Position numbers and translations under genes: made by a program. Of a stretch of 30,592 nt of DNA, positions 23,891 through 30,592 are shown one piece after another. Below the pieces are notes generated by a model, which searched no databases, was not told the DNA's origin, and saw nothing but the letters and a program-made list of their open reading frames with translations. Numbering within the stretch: the stretch's first letter is position 1; every line of letters starts with the position of its first letter. The DNA is from Bacteroidota bacterium (GTDB taxonomy: Bacteria > Bacteroidota > Bacteroidia > Chitinophagales > Chitinophagaceae), in NCBI GenBank assembly GCA_023415275.1, contig JAEZLJ010000088.1, positions 1-30,592 on the forward strand, in the 5' to 3' direction.

Positions 23891-24922
23891 ATGGATAAAA
23901 AGCTTCCTACCATTAAAGAAATAGCCAGGCGGCTGAACGTTTCTATTTCCACTGTTTCCCGGGCTTTGAGTGATCATCCGCGCATAGGCCTCCGCACCAA
24001 AACAAGGGTGCAGGAATTGGCCAAGGAGCTTAATTACGAACCTAATGCCCAGGCTATATTTTTTAAACAAAAGAAAACTTTTGTGATAGGAGTCATTCTT
24101 CCGTCTATTAGGGAAGAGTTTTTTTCTGAGGCTATAAGTGGAATTGAATCTGCGGCTACTGAACATAACTATACCATCCTTTTTGGACAGAGCTATGACG
24201 ATCCTGAAAAAGAAAGGAATGTAGTGGAAGCCATGAAAAAGCAAAGAGTCGATGGATTGATCATCTCACTTTCCAAGCAAACCAATAAATATGATCACCT
24301 GATGTCTCTTGAAAAGTACAATATCCCCATTGTATATTTCGACAGGGTGCCTCCATTTGAAAATGTTAATAAGGTGTATTGCAATCTATATAAAGGAACA
24401 ATAGATATGGTGGGCTGGTTGATCAGCAGGGGTTATAAACGTATTGCTCTCATTAATGGACCTGATAAGTTAAGTGCCAGTAAAGAAAGAATGAATGGTT
24501 ATATAGAAGGCCTGTCCAAAAAGAAGCTAAAAGTAGATATGCAATTGGTAGAAAAGACCAACCTGTCCAGGGAGGGCACTTATGCAGCCATGAAGAATTT
24601 ACTTGCATTGAAACATCCTCCTGTAGCCATCATTACATTCAATGACTATGTACACATGGATGCCGTTCAATATGCACAGCAACAAGGTATACAAGTGAAT
24701 AAAGACATCATATTCGTGAGCTATGCCAACCTGCCCATTACCAATTATACTGCCTTTCCTCCATTGGTTTCTATTGAACAATATCCGTATGGCCAGGGAG
24801 AAAGGGCTATGGAGATCATGATCAAACTATTAAATGACAAGGCAGAGAATCATGTGGCCGAAACTACCTATATAGAAGAAATGCCAGCTACCCTTGTGAT
24901 GCATGGTAATGCCAGGGTTTAA
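23891..24922 (+). CDS. LacI-family transcriptional regulator of the sugar locus
   Basis: A 343-residue regulator. The N-terminal helix-turn-helix reads TIKEIARRLNVSISTVSRAL with the hinge-proximal LNYEPNAQA, followed by a periplasmic-binding-protein-like ligand domain (about 62-340). I start at the ATG at 23891, because a GTG four codons upstream adds only MFIV before it. LacI proteins usually bind palindromes with a central CG and lose DNA affinity when a sugar or sugar phosphate binds. The palindrome near GCGCAAACGTTTGCGC recurs around this gene, which makes it the obvious candidate binder. It is the only local regulator in the sugar region; no HTCS or ECF/anti-sigma pair is present. Its own promoter shows no good operator. 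Confidence 0.93.
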   Translation: MDKKLPTIKEIARRLNVSISTVSRALSDHPRIGLRTKTRVQELAKELNYEPNAQAIFFKQKKTFVIGVILPSIREEFFSEAISGIESAATEHNYTILFGQSYDDPEKERNVVEAMKKQRVDGLIISLSKQTNKYDHLMSLEKYNIPIVYFDRVPPFENVNKVYCNLYKGTIDMVGWLISRGYKRIALINGPDKLSASKERMNGYIEGLSKKKLKVDMQLVEKTNLSREGTYAAMKNLLALKHPPVAIITFNDYVHMDAVQYAQQQGIQVNKDIIFVSYANLPITNYTAFPPLVSIEQYPYGQGERAMEIMIKLLNDKAENHVAETTYIEEMPATLVMHGNARV

Positions 24923-24929
24923 TCAACTT

Positions 24930-24945
24930 GCGCATTCGTTTGCGC
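24930..24945. promoter_or_regulatory. LacI-type operator upstream of the sugar 1-kinase
   Basis: GCGCATTCGTTTGCGC matches 14 of 16 consensus positions, with both outer GCGC arms intact. A degenerate second copy may lie at 24949-24964 (GCAGCTTCGTTTCGAT). It starts 8 bases after the lacI stop. Confidence 0.7.
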
Positions 24946-24976
24946 CTTGCAGCTTCGTTTCGATTCAATAACTTTC
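24946..24976 (+). promoter_or_regulatory. Possible promoter of the sugar 1-kinase gene
   Basis: CTTG at 24946-24949 and TAACTTTC at 24969-24976 are separated by 19 bases and resemble the Bacteroidota -33 TTTG and -7 TAnnTTTG elements, each with one mismatch. The operator at 24930-24945 abuts the -33 element, consistent with repression. Confidence 0.4.
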
Positions 24977-25035
24977 CGAATATCTGAATAAGGAATTGGT
25001 TACTTCAACCGGTCCATTGAATTAATAAAGTGTAC

Positions 25036-26082
25036 ATGCCTGAATTTGTTTTGCCTGCATACGGTTTTGATAAGGAAACATCCCTAATGGAACCCTTTGG
25101 ATCTGGCTTGATCAATAGCACCTGGAAAGTGACTGCCTTTGGCAATAGTTTTATTTTACAGAGAGTGAATGATGCAGTTTTCCGGGAGCCGGAGGCTATT
25201 GCAGATAACATTCGCCTTGTAGCTATATACCTGAAAGAACATTTTCCTGCCTATCCATTTATAGCGCCTCTTATTGCTGCAGGTGGAAATGAAATGGTTT
25301 ATATAAAGGAAAAAGGCTTTTATAGAATGTTTCCATTTGTACCGGGTTCGCATTCCAAGGATGTAGTGCAGACACCTGAACAGGCATTTGAAGCTGCCGT
25401 GCAGTTTGGACGCTTTACTCATTTGCTTTCAGGATTGGATGCTACACAGTTAAGATTGACCATTCCATCATTTCATGACCTGGAGTTGCGCTATGATCAG
25501 TTTAAGCAGGCATTGGAAAATGGTAACAGGGAAAGAATTCAAAATTCCAGGGAATTAATTGAACAACTGCAGTCACGTGCCTTTATAGTCGATCAATTTA
25601 AGTTGATCAGGAAAAACCCTGCTTTTAAATTGAGAGTGACTCACCACGATACCAAGATCAGTAACGTATTGTTTGATGAAAAAGACAAAGGGATTTGTGT
25701 GATTGACCTGGATACTTTGATGCCCGGTTATTTTATTAGTGATGTGGGAGATATGATGCGTACTTATTTGTCGCCAGTGAATGAAGAAGAGACTGATTAT
25801 TCAAAAATAGAAGTAAGAGAAGATTTTTATAAAGCAATCGTCAAGGGATATTACCAGGAAATGAAGGAGGAGCTTACATCTACTGAAAAGCAGTATTTCT
25901 TTTATGCCGGCGAATTTATGATCTATATGCAGGCACTTCGCTTCCTTACAGATCATTTGAATAATGATATTTATTATGGTGCAAAGTACCAGGGACATAA
26001 TTACAACAGGGCCTTTAACCAGGCTACATTGTTGGATGCACTGATCAATAAACAACCTCAATTGGAGGGCTTTATGTTATAA
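25036..26082 (+). CDS. NahK-like N-acetylhexosamine/hexose 1-kinase (APH fold)
   Basis: A 348-residue cytosolic kinase with the aminoglycoside-phosphotransferase fold. FGSGLINSTWKV and FILQRVN near the N-terminus, THHDTKISNVLFD with catalytic Asp205, and CVIDLDTLMPGYFISDVGD with metal-binding Asp224 closely follow the pattern of N-acetylhexosamine 1-kinase (NahK) of bifidobacteria. That enzyme makes the 1-phosphate of GlcNAc or GalNAc with ATP, so this protein probably phosphorylates an imported hexosamine or related sugar at C1. The ATG at 25036 is preferred to a GTG two codons earlier. A strong LacI-type operator precedes it and a strong terminator follows. Sugar choice is uncertain and antibiotic resistance is unlikely. 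Confidence 0.85.
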   Translation: MPEFVLPAYGFDKETSLMEPFGSGLINSTWKVTAFGNSFILQRVNDAVFREPEAIADNIRLVAIYLKEHFPAYPFIAPLIAAGGNEMVYIKEKGFYRMFPFVPGSHSKDVVQTPEQAFEAAVQFGRFTHLLSGLDATQLRLTIPSFHDLELRYDQFKQALENGNRERIQNSRELIEQLQSRAFIVDQFKLIRKNPAFKLRVTHHDTKISNVLFDEKDKGICVIDLDTLMPGYFISDVGDMMRTYLSPVNEEETDYSKIEVREDFYKAIVKGYYQEMKEELTSTEKQYFFYAGEFMIYMQALRFLTDHLNNDIYYGAKYQGHNYNRAFNQATLLDALINKQPQLEGFML

Positions 26083-26103
26083 AGGCACTATCTGACTACA
26101 AAT

Positions 26104-26130
26104 AAAAACCCGGTTACATACCGGGTTTTT
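26104..26130. terminator. Bidirectional terminator between the kinase and the membrane protein
   Basis: AAAAACCCGGT at 26104-26114 pairs perfectly with ACCGGGTTTTT at 26120-26130 across a 5-base loop. A runs on one side and T runs on the other let it stop both convergent transcripts. Confidence 0.9.
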
Positions 26131-26164
26131 GATAAAACTTATTGTTATACTTATAGCATCCAGG

Positions 26165-26602
26165 TTAGATAACAAATTCCTTGAACTTCCTGTTATTGAA
26201 TAAAAATGGGATCATAAAGGCTGCACTAATTCCCATGATCAGGATCACGCCCAAAAGAAGTGTATGGAATTCTGAATTTAAAACTTTATCAGCACTGCGC
26301 TGGGCCACCTCTGCCCTCCAGGCACAAAATAAGGTCAGTACAATAAATACTATTGAAAAGATCAAATCTCCCCGGTTAAACATTTTTTTGAATACATAAT
26401 ATAAAACTCCAATCACCAAAAAGATAAGATTTACTGCAAAGATCAGGGTTGATACATTGATCAGGGGATTAAGGTTAAAATGGGTGGATTCTCTGAATAA
26501 TACATCATAGAACAGGCAAACCAGGGTGGCAATGATGCCGGCGAAAACAGATGTGAGCAGAGTCCTGGAAAAAGTGGATTGGGGAAAATAATCGTAATTC
26601 AT
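26165..26602 (-). CDS. Small membrane protein with four predicted helices, unknown function
   Basis: A 145-residue protein of no family I recognise. Hydrophobic segments lie at about 14-34, 48-72, 79-94 and 113-132, with a Cys-Trp-Arg-Ala (CAWRA) loop after the third helix and a basic C-terminal end (NNRKFKEFVI). It is transcribed alone, divergent from the Crp/Fnr gene and convergent with the kinase, from which it is separated by a bidirectional terminator. A perfect 15-base palindrome lies 9 to 23 bases before the start codon. It is probably an inner-membrane protein and nothing ties it to the sugar regulon. Confidence 0.7.
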   Translation of the reverse strand: MNYDYFPQSTFSRTLLTSVFAGIIATLVCLFYDVLFRESTHFNLNPLINVSTLIFAVNLIFLVIGVLYYVFKKMFNRGDLIFSIVFIVLTLFCAWRAEVAQRSADKVLNSEFHTLLLGVILIMGISAAFMIPFLFNNRKFKEFVI

Positions 26603-26610
26603 ATAATTGA

Positions 26611-26625
26611 TTTATCAGTGATAAA
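26611..26625. promoter_or_regulatory. Perfect 15-base palindrome before the membrane-protein gene
   Basis: TTTATCAGTGATAAA is symmetric around a single central G and ends 9 bases before the membrane-protein start. It overlaps a TTGAT at 26607-26611 but does not give the spaced TTGAT-N4-ATCAA FNR site. The divergent Crp/Fnr gene is the nearest candidate regulator. Confidence 0.35.
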
Positions 26626-26793
26626 ATAGAGTTATTAGATCTGTATTAGCCTTAGAGAGTGATAATGAATGGTAGGCAAACTTACTACTTATGCAACAAA
26701 AAGCTTGCCTGTGCAATATTAATTGCCTTATTTATTCGGAAACCATTATAAAAAATGTGGTGTAAGCAAGGTTATTGATGTGTTCATTTTGAG

Positions 26794-26810
26794 TAAATTT
26801 TGTACTTTTG
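26794..26810 (+). promoter_or_regulatory. Possible -7 promoter elements of the Crp/Fnr gene, almost leaderless
   Basis: TAAATTTTG at 26794-26802 and TACTTTTG at 26803-26810 both resemble the Bacteroidota -7 box TAnnTTTG. TTG at 26775-26777 is 16 bases before the first. Either choice puts the transcript start within a few bases of the ATG at 26814, so the mRNA would be leaderless or nearly so. Confidence 0.3.
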
Positions 26811-26813
26811 CGC

Positions 26814-27500
26814 ATGCAGGAGGTAGCATGCAACGTTGACAGTTGTTTTTTATGTAGTTTTTGTATTCCCGCCTGGAAAGAAGCCATTGCGCTTCATAAA
26901 AAGACTTTTCAATATAAAAAAGGAGAAGAAATTTTTAGGGAAGGTGATCCCGTAAAGGGCATATATTTTCTATATACGGGCTCAGTAAAGGTCTATAAGC
27001 AATGGGGAGACCAGAAGCAATTAATTATAAGATTTGTAAAGGCAGGCGATATACTGGGTCATAGAGGACTGGGTGGTATCGTAAATTATCCAATTGGTGC
27101 TACTGCGCTTGAGGATACCAAGGCTTGTTTTATTACCAATGATTTTTTAGAAGCTACCCTGAAAACAAACCATGAACTGAGCTATAAGCTTATGCATTTT
27201 TACGCCACAGAATTACAGAAAGCCGAGAAGCGTATGCGCGACCTGGCCCATATGGAGGTAAAGGGCAGGGTGGCGGAAGCTTTATTGGAACTCATGAATG
27301 TGTTTGGGGCCGATCAGGAACAACAAATTGCAGCCACTATAACCCGCCAGGACATTGCCTCTTATGCAGGCACCACTTATGAAACAGTTTTTAAGTTCTT
27401 TAATGAACTGGCCGCGGATAACATCATTTCTACCAATGGTAAATCCATAAAGATCAATGACAGGGTAAAGCTGCAACAGTTTTGCAGCAAACAATCCTGA
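26814..27500 (+). CDS. Crp/Fnr-family regulator with N-terminal cysteine cluster
   Basis: A 228-residue regulator. The N-terminal tail contains Cys6, Cys11, Cys14 and Cys17 (C-x4-C-x2-C-x2-C), then a cyclic-nucleotide-binding-like beta barrel (about 35-145, with GDPVKGIYFLYTGSVKVY) and a helix-turn-helix with TRQDIASYAGTTYETVFKFFNEL. The Cys spacing is unlike that of E. coli FNR but similar Cys-rich tails occur in Bacteroidota relatives, so a redox, metal or iron-sulfur sensor role is likely. I use the ATG at 26814; a TTG two codons upstream is possible but no other Met occurs until far downstream. The ClC channel gene follows by 40 bases on the same strand and is probably co-transcribed. Confidence 0.92.
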   Translation: MQEVACNVDSCFLCSFCIPAWKEAIALHKKTFQYKKGEEIFREGDPVKGIYFLYTGSVKVYKQWGDQKQLIIRFVKAGDILGHRGLGGIVNYPIGATALEDTKACFITNDFLEATLKTNHELSYKLMHFYATELQKAEKRMRDLAHMEVKGRVAEALLELMNVFGADQEQQIAATITRQDIASYAGTTYETVFKFFNELAADNIISTNGKSIKINDRVKLQQFCSKQS

Positions 27501-27540
27501 CAACAATTGTTAACAACTAAATTTCTTATAAACAGAGCAG

Positions 27541-29421
27541 ATGAAACAAAAACCTTTAGCGCACAATGGCATTCCCATATCCATATCTCTCGATGAATCA
27601 TTTGAGCAGGAAAATAGTTTTCGCATTCCGGCTGATAAGACCCGTTTACTCTATATTTCTGCACTGGCCATAGCTATCGGTATTTCTATCAGTTTCATCG
27701 CCAAATTGTTAGTTTATCTCATTAACCTGATCACCAATCTTTCTTTTCACCACCAGTTTTCTTTTGCAGCTTCCAGTCCAGCTACCAATACATATGGTTG
27801 GCTTGTAGTGCTGGTGCCCGCTATTGGTGGAATTATTGTAGGGTTAATGGCTTTGTATGGATCAAAGGCCATCCGTGGACATGGCATTCCTGAAGCCATG
27901 GAGCAGATACTTACCAATAAAAGTAAGATCAGACCTTCGATTACTTATCTCAAGCCCATTTCATCTGCTGTATCCATAGGAACCGGTGGACCATTTGGAG
28001 CGGAAGGCCCCATTATTGCCACAGGAGGAGCCTTGGGGTCAACCCTGGGGCAGCTTTTGACGATCACTCATTACGAGCGTAAAATACTACTGGCCGCTGG
28101 TGCCACCGCGGGTATGTCTGCTATATTTGGCAGCCCCATTGCAGCAATATTTTTAGCCATCGAATTATTATTATTCGAATTTTCACCCCGCTCTATACTG
28201 CCGGTGGCTCTTGCCTGCATCACAGGCGCGGCCGGGCATCACTTTTTATTTGAATCAGGTCCTGTTTTCCCTATGCCACAGCTGCAGGTCCCCGGTAATA
28301 CTGCCCTGGCTATTTATAGTGTGATCGGTATCGTTATAGGATTGGTGGCCGCATTGGTTACGAAGATCGTTTACTTTATAGAAGATGCATTCGAGAAATT
28401 GCCCGTTCACTGGATGTGGTGGCCAGCCATAGGAGGTATTGTAGTAGGGGTGGTGGGTTATTTTGCCCCCCGTACCCTGGGTGTCGGTTATGATAATATC
28501 ACCGATGTACTTTCAGGCAGAATGGCCTTCCAGGTAATAGCATCACTTTGTTTTATGAAGTTCATTTCTTGGGCAGTCGCCCTGGGCAGTGGTACTTCGG
28601 GTGGTACACTGGCGCCCTTGCTCACCATTGGCGGTGCAACAGGCGCTTTACTGGGCACGCTTATCATATACCTGTTTCCTAACGCTGGAGTCACTTTGCC
28701 TATGGCAGCCTTAATTGGCATGTCGGCGATGTTTGCAGGTGCTTCACGGGCCTTACTTACTTCAATCATATTTGCCATTGAAACCACCGGGCAGTCCAAC
28801 GCATTACTTCCATTATTGGCTGGCTGTATAGCTGCTTATTTTATCTCTTTCCTGTTAATGGAAAACACCATCATGACAGAGAAAATAGCCAGAAGAGGGG
28901 TTAAGACTCCGCATTCATATGAACCGGATATTCTTGATAAGATGGTCGTACAACAAGTGACCAAGGAGAATGGAACTGTATTAAGTGCTGACGCTACCAT
29001 TGAAGAAGTAAGACAGTGGCTCCAGTCGCGCAAAGATCAGCAACGCAATTATTATATAATCGTCAATAAAGAGGGCGTTTTCAATGGCATTATCAGCTCT
29101 TCCAGTCTTTTCAGCATGCATCATGCTACAGGTAATGACATCGGTTCTTTGATCAAGCGTAAGCCTGTTGCCATTACTAATGACGATACATTGAAAGCAG
29201 CTGTTGAAGTAATGGCTAGGGAAAACGTTGATGTATTGCCTGTTGTGGGCCGCGATGACAATAAAATAACAGGCGTATTGTCTTATAAAGATATTTTATC
29301 GGCCTACCGCCAACGTATGGACGATCATGAAGAAGGGGTCTCTATTTCATTAAAAAGAAGAACCCTTAAAGTCTTACTGCATGGAAAGAAAAGGTTATCA
29401 GAAATTAAAGTGAAAAAATAA
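27541..29421 (+). CDS. ClC-family chloride channel/transporter with C-terminal CBS domains
   Basis: A 626-residue membrane protein. A soluble N-terminal tail (1-35) leads into the ClC core (about 36-440) with the three anion-path motifs GHGIP (113-117), GAEGP (153-157) and GGTLAP (354-359). Glu155 stands at the place of the gating glutamate, so proton-coupled exchange is possible; the usual Ser of GSGIP is His here, as in many bacterial members. Two CBS domains occupy about 455-605 and may sense adenine nucleotides. It is not of the fluoride type, which carries other motifs. The family moves chloride or related anions across the inner membrane. The preceding Crp/Fnr gene is probably in the same transcript, suggesting control by a redox or nucleotide signal. 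Confidence 0.95.
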   Translation: MKQKPLAHNGIPISISLDESFEQENSFRIPADKTRLLYISALAIAIGISISFIAKLLVYLINLITNLSFHHQFSFAASSPATNTYGWLVVLVPAIGGIIVGLMALYGSKAIRGHGIPEAMEQILTNKSKIRPSITYLKPISSAVSIGTGGPFGAEGPIIATGGALGSTLGQLLTITHYERKILLAAGATAGMSAIFGSPIAAIFLAIELLLFEFSPRSILPVALACITGAAGHHFLFESGPVFPMPQLQVPGNTALAIYSVIGIVIGLVAALVTKIVYFIEDAFEKLPVHWMWWPAIGGIVVGVVGYFAPRTLGVGYDNITDVLSGRMAFQVIASLCFMKFISWAVALGSGTSGGTLAPLLTIGGATGALLGTLIIYLFPNAGVTLPMAALIGMSAMFAGASRALLTSIIFAIETTGQSNALLPLLAGCIAAYFISFLLMENTIMTEKIARRGVKTPHSYEPDILDKMVVQQVTKENGTVLSADATIEEVRQWLQSRKDQQRNYYIIVNKEGVFNGIISSSSLFSMHHATGNDIGSLIKRKPVAITNDDTLKAAVEVMARENVDVLPVVGRDDNKITGVLSYKDILSAYRQRMDDHEEGVSISLKRRTLKVLLHGKKRLSEIKVKK

Positions 29422-29505
29422 TCCTGATGCAAGCATTAAACTGGTTGATAATGAAAGGTAAATAGATGACTCTTACTATATAGCTCTTTAATTACCTTGG
29501 TCTCT

Positions 29506-30549
29506 TTATTTACGGATCTTTCCGGTATATACCAGTTTGCCTATTTTACCATTGGTGCCGGCCAGGTAAACGGTTGTACCCAATTTGGCAATACGGGCAA
29601 CATGAAAGCTTTCATTGGAAAGGGGTAACCAGTTTACACCTCCATCAAATGAATAATCCACACCGGTAAGGCCACAGGTCACCAATTGCTTTTTTGCCAG
29701 GAACTCAACGCTGCTTCGGTAACCCCTTGGCGGAGTCTTTGGAGATTTCCAGGTTTTGCCCCTGTCATTACTGTAAAAACAATTTTGAAGGGTAGCAGTA
29801 TCTGCAGCGAAATCGCCTCCGACGATCACTAATTTATCACCCCCTTTTTTATGATAGCGGTCCCACACGGCAATAGAATTAGGTCCGGTAGTCTCTTTTC
29901 CCTGGATCATAGGCAGGTGAATCTTTTCATTCCTGATAAATATATGTGAAGTCAGTCCGCCGGAAACAAATACCGCTTCTTCATTACTCAGGGCCCTGAT
30001 GTTGGTGCCGCTGGCAGCAAAACAGGCTTCCCCGCTATCAGCAACAGGCTTGTATTGATCCGGGATTTCTTTCCAACTATTACCACCATCAAAACTTCTG
30101 GCAATGAAAAACTTTCCATGGAGGGGATCACCGATCACGATACCTGCATCCCGGTTCCAGAATTCCATGGCATCCAGGAACATGCCCTTCGTTTTGTTCT
30201 CATATACCACCTTCCATGTATCCCCGCCATCAACTGTTCTTAGTATATAGGCTGGATCTCCTACACCCATAATTATGGCTGTGCTGCCATCAAAAGCTTC
30301 TATATCACGGAAGTCCGTTTTTTCAAATCCTTTTACCTTCAGCCAGCGCCAGTCTTTTCCTCCGTTATTGGACCTGCCCACAGTGCCATTACTGCCACTA
30401 ACCCATACCACGTTATCATTCACTACGCTTAATCCGCGTAAAGAGGTCTTTGTTCCCTGGGTTAAAACAGTAAGCTCCGGAAGATTTTTTTGTGCATACA
30501 AATACGTACCGGAAGTAATAATAACCAGGAAAAGAAAAAGTTTTTTCAT
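29506..30549 (-). CDS. Secreted Asp-box beta-propeller protein (YCF48/Hcf136-like)
   Basis: A 347-residue exported protein with signal peptide 1-20 (ending LYAQ) and five Asp-box repeats of the form S-x-D-x-G-x-x-W: about 60-67, 105-112, 152-159, 260-267 and 300-307. This gives the BNR/YCF48-like beta-propeller also seen in sialidases and the photosystem assembly factor Hcf136. Bacteroidota genomes often annotate such proteins as oxidoreductases or glycosyl hydrolases without proof. No sialidase FRIP motif or Arg triad is evident, so a binding or assembly role is more likely than sialidase activity. The gene is transcribed alone toward ClC; a small palindrome lies 10 bases upstream of its start. 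Confidence 0.88.
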   Translation of the reverse strand: MKKLFLFLVIITSGTYLYAQKNLPELTVLTQGTKTSLRGLSVVNDNVVWVSGSNGTVGRSNNGGKDWRWLKVKGFEKTDFRDIEAFDGSTAIIMGVGDPAYILRTVDGGDTWKVVYENKTKGMFLDAMEFWNRDAGIVIGDPLHGKFFIARSFDGGNSWKEIPDQYKPVADSGEACFAASGTNIRALSNEEAVFVSGGLTSHIFIRNEKIHLPMIQGKETTGPNSIAVWDRYHKKGGDKLVIVGGDFAADTATLQNCFYSNDRGKTWKSPKTPPRGYRSSVEFLAKKQLVTCGLTGVDYSFDGGVNWLPLSNESFHVARIAKLGTTVYLAGTNGKIGKLVYTGKIRK

Positions 30550-30558
30550 AAGTATTCA

Positions 30559-30574
30559 TTGAGCTATGGCTCAA
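30559..30574. promoter_or_regulatory. Inverted repeat upstream of the Asp-box protein gene
   Basis: TTGAGC at 30559-30564 and GCTCAA at 30569-30574 form a 6-bp inverted repeat with a 4-base centre (TATG), 10 bases before the start codon. It could be an operator or a leader hairpin; the upstream promoter is outside the window. Confidence 0.25.
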
Positions 30575-30592
30575 CAATATACAGCACAGGGA

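Noticed and set aside
25036..26082. Kinase as an aminoglycoside resistance enzyme
   Set aside because: The fold is shared, but the detailed motifs (FILQRVN, CVIDLDTLMPG) follow NahK-type sugar kinases and the gene is within a sugar regulon with a LacI operator.
26607..26625. Classic FNR box TTGAT-N4-ATCAA
   Set aside because: The spacing between TTGAT and ATCAG is two bases instead of four, so only the larger palindrome is reported.
28488..28799. 103-residue minus-strand frame inside the ClC gene
   Set aside because: Antisense shadow of the conserved ClC core including GGTLAP.
1..30592. CRISPR arrays, tRNA/rRNA genes, insertion sequences, prophage genes
   Set aside because: Read for regularly spaced repeats, cloverleaf ends and transposase or phage motifs; none seen. 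A small or degenerate RNA gene could be missed by eye.

Overview
The window reads as chromosomal DNA of a Bacteroidota bacterium, most likely of the Chitinophagaceae type. The signs are a SusC/SusD pair, moderate-to-low GC, few Shine-Dalgarno sequences, and many Bacteroidota-typical families (DUF4091, DUF5107, DUF1080, GH97, FucP-type MFS, single-domain EamA). No IS element, CRISPR array, rRNA or tRNA was recognised.

Layout. 1-541: 3' end of a PLP trans-sulfuration enzyme (MetZ type), unrelated to what follows. 990-11449 (+): a tight glycan-utilisation operon, susC - susD - GH123-like DUF4091 protein - DUF5107 protein - GH97. 11455-14152 (-): a convergent operon, Gfo/Idh oxidoreductase - NagB-like isomerase/deaminase - ROK kinase. 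14275-19015 (+): GMC flavo-dehydrogenase - DUF1080 lipoprotein - GH3 glycosidase, ended by a clear terminator. 19087-21198 (-): two PAP2 phosphatases and a small EamA transporter, which look like bystanders. 21595-22923 (-): FucP/NagP-type sugar permease. 23163-26082 (+): cytosolic CBM9-like protein, LacI regulator, NahK-like sugar 1-kinase, then a bidirectional terminator. 26165-30549: a small membrane protein, a Cys-rich Crp/Fnr regulator followed by a ClC channel with CBS domains, and a secreted Asp-box (YCF48-like) protein.

The main result is a shared operator. A palindrome close to GCGCAAACGTTTGCGC occurs twice before susC, twice before the permease, once before the sugar 1-kinase, once (very good match) inside the first codons of the Gfo/Idh gene, and in a weak form before the CBM9-like gene. 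The one LacI-family gene lies among these targets, so the 25-kb region is probably a single LacI-controlled sugar regulon. It would take a glycan through SusCD, cut it with GH123-like/GH97/GH3/DUF5107 enzymes, import the sugar by the MFS permease, and process it through amino-sugar-type enzymes (NagB-like, ROK, NahK-like). Alongside sits a possible 3-keto-glycoside oxidation route (GMC, DUF1080, Gfo/Idh).

Odd points are an Asp-to-Asn change in the expected GH123 catalytic pair, a three-Cys Fe-S-like motif in the GMC enzyme with no partner subunit in view, and a terminator-like hairpin directly before the CBM9-like start codon. The substrate cannot be fixed from sequence alone.
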